This document shows positions 1-5,450 of a stretch of DNA of 5,450 bases, one piece after another (the first letter of the stretch is position 1; each line of letters begins with the position of its first letter). Position numbers and translations under genes: made by a program. This stretch comes from Sphingomonadaceae bacterium. Lineage in GTDB: Bacteria; Pseudomonadota; Alphaproteobacteria; Sphingomonadales; Sphingomonadaceae. Where the stretch lies: the NCBI GenBank assembly GCA_016742125.1, contig JACVCM010000061.1, positions 13,183 through 18,632 of the forward strand. Reading direction: 5' to 3'. Below the pieces are notes generated by a model. The model was not told where the DNA came from, did not search any database, and saw nothing but the letters and a program-made list of their open reading frames with translations.

Positions 1-6
1 CAGGAT

Positions 7-37
7 GGGTGGTGCCATGATATGATGCCGCCCACCC
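7..37 (+). repeat. short inverted repeat in the leader of tadB
   Basis: GGGTGG at 7-12 is complementary to CCACCC at 32-37, with a 19-base loop that includes an ATGATATGATG stretch. The structure ends about 25 bases before the tadB start and has no T-run, so it is not an intrinsic terminator. It could be a processing or stabilising structure between an upstream tad gene and tadB, or chance. Stop codons occur in two of the three forward frames before tadB (18-20 and 23-25). An upstream gene may therefore end here, but I cannot identify its product from so few codons. Confidence 0.25.
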
Positions 38-62
38 TGCCCCGAACGCAAAGCGGAATAAG

Positions 63-1025
63 ATGCAAAGCTTGATACTTGCCGCCGGTTTGATGGTCGT
101 CATCATATTGCTGGGTTTGGCCTTTCTGGGTCCGAACGTAGGCAAGGCGACTTCGCGCCGTCTGGGTGCCGTAAAGATGCGCCATTCGGACAGCGCCGAT
201 GCGCGCGTCGAGCAGCAGATGCGCAAGGCGGTCGCCGCGCGTCGTCCGCTGGTATTTTCAAGCGGCCAGAATATGAGCCGTTACGACCGGCTCCGCCTGC
301 GTATTTCGCAGACCGGCAAGAACTGGACAGTACAGCAATATCTTTACGCTTCGCTGGGCATCGCAGCGGTCGTGATGGCATTGCTCTGGTTTCGGGGCGC
401 ACCCATGTATCTTGCATTGTTCGGCGGACTGCTGCTGGGTGCAGGGCTTCCGCATTTCGTGATCAGCTTCCTGATCGCCAAGCGTCTCAAGATGTTTACC
501 GCCAACTTCCCCGATGCGATCGAACTTCTCGTGCGCGGCCTGAAATCGGGTCTGCCGGTCGGTGAAACGCTGGGCATGGTGGCCAAGGAAATTCCAGGTC
601 CCGTCGGCGAAGAGTTCAAAATGGTAACCGAAAAGATCAAGATCGGTAAAACCATGGAAGACGCGCTGCAGGAAACCGCAGACCGGCTTGGAACCGCCGA
701 ATTCCAGTTCTTCGTTATCACGCTCGCTATCCAGCGCGAAACGGGTGGTAACCTGGCCGAGACGCTGGCCAACCTTGCCGATGTTCTGCGTAAACGCGCG
801 CAGATGAAGCTGAAAATCCGCGCCATGTCATCGGAATCGAAGGCATCTGCCTATATCGTCGGCTCCTTGCCCTTTTTCGTGTTCGGCATGGTCTGGACGG
901 TGAACCAGAAATATCTGGCGGGCTTCTTCTACGAACCGCGGCTGATGGTCGCCGGGATGGTCGGCCTCGTCTGGATGTCGATTGGCGGCTTCATCATGGC
1001 CAAAATGGTCAATTTCGAAATCTAA
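63..1025 (+). CDS. tadB: Tad/Flp pilus inner-membrane platform protein TadB (type II secretion F family)
   Basis: This 320-residue protein is the first of two polytopic platform proteins of a Tad/Flp pilus machine. With TadC it would form the inner-membrane base on which the TadA/CpaF ATPase acts to assemble Flp pilin. Hydrophobic segments lie at about residues 3-23, 93-110, 115-137, 262-280 and 294-314. Between them a cytoplasmic T2SS-F domain runs from about 145 to 260. It carries the family signature FPDAIELLVRGLKSGLPVGE (150-169) and a later GGNLAETL (228-235). The length and the arrangement of an N-terminal helix, linker and F domain fit TadB. The ATG at 63 is preceded by a modest GGA-containing ribosome site (about 55-57). 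tadC follows after 21 bp on the same strand, which supports co-transcription. The preceding tad genes are presumably left of the window. The family call is firm; the B versus C assignment rests on gene order and sequence character. Confidence 0.93.
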   Translation: MQSLILAAGLMVVIILLGLAFLGPNVGKATSRRLGAVKMRHSDSADARVEQQMRKAVAARRPLVFSSGQNMSRYDRLRLRISQTGKNWTVQQYLYASLGIAAVVMALLWFRGAPMYLALFGGLLLGAGLPHFVISFLIAKRLKMFTANFPDAIELLVRGLKSGLPVGETLGMVAKEIPGPVGEEFKMVTEKIKIGKTMEDALQETADRLGTAEFQFFVITLAIQRETGGNLAETLANLADVLRKRAQMKLKIRAMSSESKASAYIVGSLPFFVFGMVWTVNQKYLAGFFYEPRLMVAGMVGLVWMSIGGFIMAKMVNFEI

Positions 1026-1046
1026 GGTTGTGGACGGGACGATAAA

Positions 1047-2036
1047 ATGACCAATCCGGGCGGACCTGAACTCCTTGGCGTCGACGTATTGTGGGTGGCC
1101 ACGCTGCTCTCCGCAATCGCGGCAGGCGCGGTAATCTTCGCGATCTACGCCGCGATTACCGTACGCGACCCGATGGCCAAACGGGTCAAGGCGTTGAACG
1201 AGCGGCGCGAGCAGCTGAAAGCGGGGATTACCGCCACAACCTCCAAGAAACGCGCCAAGCTCGTTCGCAAGACCGAGACCACCGACCGGATGCGGCAACT
1301 GCTGTCGAAGATGCAGGTGCTGCAGGAAGACCAGATCAAGGTCGTTCAACAGAAGCTGGCACAGGCCGGTATTCGCCGCAAGGAACTGGCAGTTACCGTC
1401 ATTTTCAGCCGTCTGGTCCTGCCCTTCGTGTTCGGCGGTGGGGCGGCACTGTGGATCTATGCATTTGGCGGATTGAGCGACTGGAGCACCTTCAAGCGCT
1501 TTGCAGCCTTCGCCGGTATAACCATCCTTGGCTATAAAGCAGCCGACATCTATTTGAACAACTTGATCCAGAAGCGCACTGACGCGATCCGCAAAGGCTT
1601 GCCCGATGCGCTCGATCTGCTGGTGATCTGCGCCGAAGCTGGTCTGACGGTCGACACCTCGTTCAACCGCGTGGCCAAGGAACTGGGTCGCGGCTATCCC
1701 GAACTCGGCGATGAATTCGCCCTTACCGCCATCGAACTCGGCTTCCTGACCGAGCGACGCATGGCGTTCGAAAATCTCGCCTATCGCGTCAATCTCGACT
1801 CGATCAAGGGCGTGGTCACGACCATGATCCAGACCGAGAAATATGGTACCCCGCTGGCATCCGCGCTGCGCGTACTCTCGGCCGAATTCCGCAACGAGCG
1901 CATGATGCGGGCTGAGGAAAAAGCGGCTCGCCTGCCAGCCATCATGACCGTGCCGCTGATCCTGTTCATTCTGCCGGTTTTGTTCATCGTTATTCTTGGC
2001 CCGGCAGCCTGCTCGATCGGCGACGCCTTTAGCTAG
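1047..2036 (+). CDS. tadC: Tad/Flp pilus inner-membrane platform protein TadC (type II secretion F family)
   Basis: This 329-residue protein is the second platform component of the Tad pilus system and the presumed partner of the TadB encoded just upstream. Likely membrane segments are at about residues 15-38, 115-140, 150-168 and 298-320. The cytoplasmic F domain (about 183-295) contains LPDALDLLVICAEAGLTVD (185-203). It also has the characteristic TadC stretch EKYGTPLASALRVLSAEFR (264-282), leading into the last helix after EEKAARLPAIM. A lysine/arginine-rich, coiled-coil-prone linker lies at about 44-110. The ATG at 1047 has a GGACGGGA purine-rich site at 1032-1039 with a 7-base spacer. 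The TAG at 2034-2036 is followed within 25 bp by a strong intrinsic terminator, so this looks like the last gene of the tad transcript. Many tad loci continue with a tadD (TPR) gene here; none is present. The only long alternative reading, an antisense frame, lacks domain character. Confidence 0.93.
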   Translation: MTNPGGPELLGVDVLWVATLLSAIAAGAVIFAIYAAITVRDPMAKRVKALNERREQLKAGITATTSKKRAKLVRKTETTDRMRQLLSKMQVLQEDQIKVVQQKLAQAGIRRKELAVTVIFSRLVLPFVFGGGAALWIYAFGGLSDWSTFKRFAAFAGITILGYKAADIYLNNLIQKRTDAIRKGLPDALDLLVICAEAGLTVDTSFNRVAKELGRGYPELGDEFALTAIELGFLTERRMAFENLAYRVNLDSIKGVVTTMIQTEKYGTPLASALRVLSAEFRNERMMRAEEKAARLPAIMTVPLILFILPVLFIVILGPAACSIGDAFS

Positions 2037-2060
2037 AAACACCATCCGGTGAGGGGAATG

Positions 2061-2093
2061 AGGGCGGGGCTATTGGTCCCGCCCTTTTTCTTT
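2061..2093 (+). terminator. intrinsic terminator of the tadBC transcript
   Basis: AGGGCGGG (2061-2068) pairs perfectly with CCCGCCCT (2078-2085). A G-T and a C-G pair can be added inside, closing a five-base loop TATTG. The stem is followed by a T-rich tract, TTTTTCTTT, at 2085-2093. It lies 25 bp after the tadC stop and faces that gene. Read on the minus strand the hairpin remains but has no following T-run, so it should act mainly on plus-strand transcripts. Its T-tract ends on the last base of the stop codon of the convergent FAH-family gene. Confidence 0.92.
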
Positions 2094-3100
2094 CAGACCT
2101 TGCGCACCGTCTGTTCTATCGCCCCGAAGATGGTGTGACCTGCATCGTCGCGTACCTCGATGCGGATGGTATCGCCGTCTTTCAGGAATGGCGTCTTCAT
2201 TTCGCCTTCAAGGATTTTCTCCACCATCCGCACCTCGGCGATGCAGCTATAGCCGAGCCCGCCCTGTGCCACCGGCTTGCCAGGCCCGCCATCGGCATCG
2301 CGGTTCGATACCGTGCCGGACCCGATGATCGACCCGGCACCCAGATTGCGGGTCTTGGCGAGATGTGCAATGAGGACGCCGAAATCGAAGGTGCAGTCGT
2401 CCGACGCGACAGCCCGGCCAAATGGCGCGCCGTTAAGGTCCACCGTCAGGGTCCGGTGAAGTTTTCCCTCTCGCCAGTAGTCGCCCAGACTTTCAGGCGT
2501 CACGAACACCGGCGACAGCGCGCTGGCCGGCTTCGACTGCACAAAGCCGAAGCCCTTTTCGAGTTCGGCGGGGATAAGGTTACGCAGCGACACGTCGTTA
2601 ACAAGCCCGACCAGCCGTACATGATTTCTCGCCTCTTCGATCGACACGCCGCGCGGGACATCGCCCGTTACGACCACAATCTCTGCCTCCAGGTCGCAGC
2701 CCCATGCTTCGTCGGCGAGCGGAATATCATCGCGCGCGCCCAAAAATTCGTCCGATCCGCCCTGATACATTAAAGGGTCGTGCCAGAAACTGTCGGGCAA
2801 CACAGCGCCCCTCGCCTTCCGCACCAGTTCGACATGGTTCACATAAGCCGATCCGTCGGCCCATTGGAAGGCGCGCGGGAGCGGCGCAGCGGCATCATGC
2901 TCATGAAAACGCTCGCGCGGAATTGCCTCATGTTCGAGGTCGGTCGCCAGCGCCTCCAGTTTTGGTGCTATCCGGTCCCAGTCATCCAACGCCGCCTGCA
3001 GCGTCGGCACAACGTGCGCGGCATCCGCATACCAGGCCAGATCGTTCGACACGACCACCAGATGTCCGTCACGGCCCGATTTGAGCGAAGCTAGTTTCAT
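2093..3100 (-). CDS. Fumarylacetoacetate hydrolase family protein, probable fumarylacetoacetase of tyrosine catabolism
   Basis: This 335-residue cytosolic enzyme has the FAH fold. Given the nearby HPPD gene it most likely hydrolyses fumarylacetoacetate to fumarate and acetoacetate, the last step of tyrosine degradation. It is shorter than animal-type FAH (about 420 residues) and resembles the compact bacterial subfamily with the signatures AYVNHVELVRKARG (85-98) and DPLMYQGGSDEFLG (108-121). Divalent-metal ligands are recognisable as E138 and E140 in CDLEAEIVVVTGD and D169 in GLVNDVSLRN. K190 (QSKPASALSP) and T263 (IIGSGTVSN) fit the catalytic lysine and the substrate-binding SGT motif. The position of the first metal aspartate of mouse FAH appears to be Asn88, by my hand alignment. 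The ATG at 3100 has AAGGA five bases upstream (3106-3110, minus strand). It runs divergently from the peptidase gene and ends against the tad terminator. The exact substrate within the FAH superfamily is inferred from context. Confidence 0.88.
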   Translation of the reverse strand: MKLASLKSGRDGHLVVVSNDLAWYADAAHVVPTLQAALDDWDRIAPKLEALATDLEHEAIPRERFHEHDAAAPLPRAFQWADGSAYVNHVELVRKARGAVLPDSFWHDPLMYQGGSDEFLGARDDIPLADEAWGCDLEAEIVVVTGDVPRGVSIEEARNHVRLVGLVNDVSLRNLIPAELEKGFGFVQSKPASALSPVFVTPESLGDYWREGKLHRTLTVDLNGAPFGRAVASDDCTFDFGVLIAHLAKTRNLGAGSIIGSGTVSNRDADGGPGKPVAQGGLGYSCIAEVRMVEKILEGEMKTPFLKDGDTIRIEVRDDAGHTIFGAIEQTVRKV

Positions 3101-3124
3101 AAATTTCCTTTCGGTTCGTGCGGC

Positions 3125-3153
3125 ATGATGCCCGCTGTTTTGGGTTGCGGCAA
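3125..3153 (-). promoter_or_regulatory. candidate promoter for the FAH-family gene
   Basis: On the minus strand, TTGCCG (3153-3148) and CATCAT (3130-3125) are separated by 17 bases. Each matches the sigma-70 consensus at four of six positions. The start of transcription would fall near 3118, leaving a leader of about 18 bases that still includes the AAGGA ribosome site. The -35 box lies inside a 13-bp dyad shared with the plus-strand candidate promoter. Alphaproteobacterial promoters are often poor matches to consensus, so this is a sequence-based guess. Confidence 0.3.
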
Positions 3154-3155
3154 CC
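3143..3155. promoter_or_regulatory. perfect 13-bp dyad in the divergent spacer, possible operator
   Basis: GGTTGC and GCAACC flank a single central G, giving a perfect odd palindrome roughly midway between the FAH-family gene and the peptidase gene. It places a TTG on each strand, overlapping the candidate -35 boxes of both directions. A protein bound here could control both genes at once. No regulator gene is adjacent, so the binding protein is unknown, and a palindrome this short could arise by chance. Confidence 0.35.
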
Positions 3156-3174
3156 GATAGTGTCTGCCTATCCT
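3145..3174 (+). promoter_or_regulatory. candidate promoter for the C13 peptidase gene
   Basis: TTGCGG (3145-3150) and TATCCT (3169-3174) are separated by 18 bases. They could serve as -35 and -10 boxes, with transcription starting near 3181 and a leader of about 33 bases before the preferred start codon at 3214. The -35 box overlaps the candidate -35 box of the opposite promoter within the same dyad. The match to consensus is moderate and unsupported by other evidence. Confidence 0.28.
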
Positions 3175-3202
3175 TTGCCGATGGAATGCGATGGTGGGGG
3201 CC

Positions 3203-3210
3203 GGGAAGAG
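3203..3210 (+). promoter_or_regulatory. ribosome binding site that decides the peptidase start
   Basis: GGGAAGAG lies three to five bases before the ATG at 3214. The upstream in-frame candidates, GTG at 3118 and ATG at 3181, have no comparable purine-rich site. They would also place a polar stretch in front of the signal peptide. This favours initiation at 3214. Confidence 0.7.
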
Positions 3211-3213
3211 ATC

Positions 3214-4149
3214 ATGCTCAAAAGGTTGAAAGCTAGCCTGCTGGCGCTCTGCATGCTGGCCACTGCGCCTGCGGCGACGGGGCAGCAACAGGCGGGATTC
3301 AATCCTATCGAGGCGGCGAAAAACGGCTGGTCGATGGAGCAGGGTCGCAGCGCGGCCTGGCACTTTGCACAACACCGACGTCTGGCCAGTGCCATCGCCG
3401 CTTTGCAGCCGCAGAAAAACGGTGTGATCGATGCCTATGTCGTTTCTATCGGTCTCGATTCCGATCCGGTATTCAGACGTGAAGCTGGTGAGGCCGCGAA
3501 GGTTCTGGCCCGCCGTTACGGTGCGGTGGGGCACAGCATCTTCCTTGCCGCCGGGGCTGACGACCAGGGGAACGGAACGCCGCAAGGATCGCCTATAAAT
3601 CTGGCCACCGCGCTTGCAGCGGTCGCGGGCAAGATGAACCTCAAGGAGGATGTCCTGATCCTGTTCGCGACTACGCATGGCGACCCAAATAGCGGGCTTG
3701 CCTATCGTGACGGCGACAAGGGCTATGGCGCAATCGCGCCTTCGCGGCTGGCCAATCTGCTCGACGATCTGGGGTTTGAGCGACGGATGATCCTGCTATC
3801 GGCATGTTATTCGGGCGTTTTCCTACCGCTGCTGACCAACGAAAACAGCATCATCGTGACCGCTGCCGCGTCAAACCGTACCTCTTTCGGCTGTGCGCCG
3901 GGTAACGACTGGACCTTCTTCGGAGATGCGCTGATAAACCATGGCTTGCGCAAGCCCCAGCCATTTGAGAAAGCGACCGAAGAGGCTATCTCGCTTATCG
4001 CCCAGTGGGAGAATGCGCAGAAGCTTCTCGCCTCGCGCCCGCAGACATTTGTCGGAGACAAGACGAATGTCTGGCTGGCCCCGCTAGAGGCGCGGATGCC
4101 CAAGACCGAAACGCCCAAGGTCGGCAAACCAGCCATCGAGTCCTTCTAG
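3214..4149 (+). CDS. Exported C13 family (legumain-like, caspase-fold) cysteine peptidase
   Basis: This 311-residue predicted cysteine peptidase begins with a Sec-type signal peptide: MLKRLK, a hydrophobic core at about 7-19, then a small-residue APAATG region. It probably acts in the periplasm or outside the cell. No lipobox is evident. The mature part has the C13/caspase-like pattern: VSIGLDSDPVFRREA (77-91) after the first strand, the catalytic His155 in ILFATTHGDPNSG, and the catalytic Cys198 in MILLSACYSGVF. A conserved downstream segment, RTSFGCAPGNDWTFFGDAL, lies at 222-240. C13 relatives include legumain and the catalytic subunit of GPI transamidase; the substrates of bacterial members are largely unknown. 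The C-terminal tail (about 295-308) is rich in Lys, Pro and Thr. The start at 3214 is chosen for its ribosome site and signal peptide. The gene lies opposite and between tyrosine-catabolism genes, diverging from one and converging with the other. The family call is strong; the function is not known. Confidence 0.88.
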   Translation: MLKRLKASLLALCMLATAPAATGQQQAGFNPIEAAKNGWSMEQGRSAAWHFAQHRRLASAIAALQPQKNGVIDAYVVSIGLDSDPVFRREAGEAAKVLARRYGAVGHSIFLAAGADDQGNGTPQGSPINLATALAAVAGKMNLKEDVLILFATTHGDPNSGLAYRDGDKGYGAIAPSRLANLLDDLGFERRMILLSACYSGVFLPLLTNENSIIVTAAASNRTSFGCAPGNDWTFFGDALINHGLRKPQPFEKATEEAISLIAQWENAQKLLASRPQTFVGDKTNVWLAPLEARMPKTETPKVGKPAIESF

Positions 4150-4152
4150 CGC

Positions 4153-4701
4153 TTATTCACCGCCCGGTTCGATATGCAGCCAGTCGGCATGCTTGGGCGC
4201 CTTCTTGGTCGCATTCCATTCTTCAAGCATCTCGGGTGCGACGCGCTTCAGTTCGGCATATTGCGCATCGGTTCCAATGTCACAGGCGAGTTCGAGACGG
4301 TGTCCGTTCGGATCGAAGAAATATATCGAGCGAAAAATGCCGTGATATGTCGGTCCGAGAACGTCGATACCCTGCGCTTCGATATGTTCTTTCGCTGCTT
4401 TGAGTGTATCGAAGTCCGCAACCTTGAACGCAAGATGCTGGACCCAGGCGGGGGTCTGTTCGTCGCGTCCCATTTCGGGCTGGTTGGGTAGCTCGAAAAA
4501 GGCCAGCACATTGCCACCGCCGCAATCCAGAAAGATGTGCATATAGGGGTCGTAAGCGCCGGTAGAAGGCACGTAATCTTCGGCAAACGCATTGGTGTAG
4601 GTGAAGCCAAGGACGCGTTCGTACCAGTCAACGGTTTCCTTCGCATCCTTGCAGCGATAGGCGACATGGTGAACGCCGTTAGTGGTGAAGGGAATGGTCA
4701 T
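4153..4701 (-). CDS. VOC (glyoxalase/dioxygenase superfamily) metalloprotein coupled to HPPD
   Basis: This 182-residue cytosolic protein has two consecutive VOC modules. Hand inspection gives a plausible metal-ligand set: His12 in GVHHVAYRC (His11 is an alternative), Glu70 in VLAFFELP, His89 in AWVQHLAFKV and Glu137 in GHRLELAC. Four such ligands resemble glyoxalase I-type sites. The His/His/Glu subset also matches the facial triad of extradiol and HPPD-type dioxygenases. FRSIYFFDPNGHRLELA (123-139) is a typical VOC C-terminal signature. The ATG at 4701 overlaps the HPPD stop codon (ATGA, 4698-4701), with GAGG seven bases upstream inside the HPPD coding end, so translation is probably coupled. 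It most likely acts on a metabolite of tyrosine or phenylalanine breakdown, but I cannot name the reaction. The gene ends three bases from the stop of the convergent peptidase gene, with no terminator visible. Confidence 0.85.
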   Translation of the reverse strand: MTIPFTTNGVHHVAYRCKDAKETVDWYERVLGFTYTNAFAEDYVPSTGAYDPYMHIFLDCGGGNVLAFFELPNQPEMGRDEQTPAWVQHLAFKVADFDTLKAAKEHIEAQGIDVLGPTYHGIFRSIYFFDPNGHRLELACDIGTDAQYAELKRVAPEMLEEWNATKKAPKHADWLHIEPGGE

Positions 4702-5450
4702 TCTGCTACCTCGAGCACGCCGCGCTCGATCTGGTCGCGCTCGATGCTTTCGAACAGCGCCTTGAAATTGCCTTCGCCAAAGCCTTCATCGCCCCGGCGC
4801 TGGATGAATTCGAAGAAGACCGGGCCAATCTGCGGCTGCGCGAAGATCTGCAGCAACAGGCGCGGCTGACCGCCTTCGGTGGTACCGTCAAGCAGGATGC
4901 CGCGCTTTTGCAGTTCGGCGGCGGGTTCGCCATGTCCGGGAAGCCGCTCGTCGAGCATCTTGTAATAGGTTTCGGGCGGCGCGGTCATGAAGGGCACGCC
5001 CAGTTTCTGCAGATTGTCCCAGCAGGCGATGAGATCGTCGCAGATCAGCGCGATATGCTGGATACCCTCGCCATTATAGGCGCGCAGATATTCCTCGATC
5101 TGGCCGCCACCGGCCTTGCCTTCCTCATTCAGCGGAATGCGGATCTTGCCATCGGGCGCGGTCATCGCACGGCTGGTGAGGCCGGTATATTCGCCCTTGA
5201 TATCGAAGTAGCGAATTTCGCGGAAGTTGAAGATGCGTTCATACCAACCGGCCCAATGTGCCATGCGGCCGCCATATACATTGTGCGTAAGGTGATCGAT
5301 CTTCTTGAAGCCGGCACCCACGGGATTGCGAACGATGCCGGGCAGATACTCAAAGTCGATATCGTAGATCGACAGAGCTTCCGGATTATCGAGCGTCGCA
5401 TAACGATCGACCAGATAGATGAACGCCCCTCCGATGCCCTTTATCGCGGG
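4698..5450 (-). CDS. hppD: 4-hydroxyphenylpyruvate dioxygenase, C-terminal 250 residues (5' end outside window)
   Basis: This non-haem Fe(II) dioxygenase converts 4-hydroxyphenylpyruvate to homogentisate, the committed step of tyrosine catabolism. The reading frame stays open to the right edge. The visible part begins near GIGGAFIYLVDRY and would lack about 105-110 N-terminal residues of a normal protein of about 355. The GTG at 5319-5321 is an internal valine, not the start. All three iron ligands are present: His in KKIDHLTHNV (5292-5294), His in GEGIQHIAL (5055-5057) and Glu in PVFFEFIQRRGDEG (4809-4811). Other hallmarks are WYERIFNFREIRYFDIKGEY, TGLTSRAM, PDGKIRIPLNE, LPGHGEP and the C-terminal gating helix GNFKALFESIERDQIERGVL. 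The stop codon overlaps the start of the VOC gene. The protein looks intact within the window and the assignment is close to certain. Confidence 0.97.
   Translation of the reverse strand, partial: PAIKGIGGAFIYLVDRYATLDNPEALSIYDIDFEYLPGIVRNPVGAGFKKIDHLTHNVYGGRMAHWAGWYERIFNFREIRYFDIKGEYTGLTSRAMTAPDGKIRIPLNEEGKAGGGQIEEYLRAYNGEGIQHIALICDDLIACWDNLQKLGVPFMTAPPETYYKMLDERLPGHGEPAAELQKRGILLDGTTEGGQPRLLLQIFAQPQIGPVFFEFIQRRGDEGFGEGNFKALFESIERDQIERGVLEVAE

Noticed and set aside
828..2045. A long open frame (405 codons) on the minus strand across tadB and tadC
   Set aside because: It lies antisense to two confidently identified genes. Its translation is highly polar, rich in His, Gln and Asp, with no recognisable domain, and such frames are expected opposite GC-rich coding sequence.
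2135..2773. Plus-strand frame of 212 codons opposite the FAH-family gene
   Set aside because: The FAH-family reading on the minus strand has clear family motifs throughout, while this frame has none and begins without a convincing ribosome site.
3118..3213. Extended N-terminus of the peptidase from GTG 3118 or ATG 3181
   Set aside because: The added residues are polar and would bury the signal peptide. Neither start has a good ribosome site, and 3181 coincides with the predicted transcription start.
3097..3678. Minus-strand frame of 193 codons whose stop overlaps the FAH start as ATGA, which looks like translational coupling
   Set aside because: The translation is arginine-rich and featureless, and lies antisense to the signal peptide and front half of the C13 peptidase. 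The FAH gene has its own good AAGGA site. The ATGA match appears fortuitous.
4174..4869. Several plus-strand frames opposite the VOC and HPPD genes
   Set aside because: They overlap strongly supported minus-strand genes and show no domain motifs or signals of their own.
5319..5321. GTG as a start for a short 207-residue HPPD-like protein
   Set aside because: The frame stays open to the window edge and the upstream residues (GIGGAFIYLVDRY and onward) continue the HPPD family sequence, so this codon is an internal valine and the gene is simply cut by the window.

Overview
The window looks like chromosomal DNA from a GC-rich alphaproteobacterium, most likely a sphingomonad (Sphingomonadales). 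This rests on the alphaproteobacterial character of the TadB/TadC pair, the sphingomonad-like 4-hydroxyphenylpyruvate dioxygenase and the small secreted C13-type peptidase. It is an inference from remembered families, not a database result. There are no RNA genes, CRISPR repeats, insertion sequences or other mobile-element signs.

Positions 63-2036 (+) hold two consecutive inner-membrane platform genes of a Tad/Flp type IV pilus system, tadB and tadC, 21 bp apart. A strong intrinsic terminator at 2061-2093 follows directly, so the tad transcript appears to end at tadC, with no tadD-like gene after it. The first 62 bases hold only the leader of tadB and no gene I can support.

Positions 2093-5450 are mostly aromatic amino acid catabolism on the minus strand. 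Entering from the right edge is the C-terminal 250 residues of 4-hydroxyphenylpyruvate dioxygenase (4698-5450, start outside the window). It overlaps by 4 bp (ATGA) a small VOC-superfamily metalloprotein (4153-4701). Further left, on the same strand, is a fumarylacetoacetate hydrolase family protein (2093-3100). HPPD makes homogentisate and the FAH-type enzyme would perform the last cleavage to fumarate and acetoacetate. Homogentisate 1,2-dioxygenase and maleylacetoacetate isomerase are not in the window.

Between these two catabolic pieces, on the opposite strand, sits a predicted exported C13 (legumain-like, caspase-fold) cysteine peptidase (3214-4149). It is divergent from the FAH gene and convergent, with only a 3-bp gap, with the VOC gene. 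The 113-bp divergent spacer contains a perfect 13-bp dyad (3143-3155) overlapped by candidate -35 boxes on both strands. The peptidase in the tyrosine locus and the VOC gene coupled to HPPD are the least understood parts of the window. I see no clear sign of an entirely new multi-gene system.
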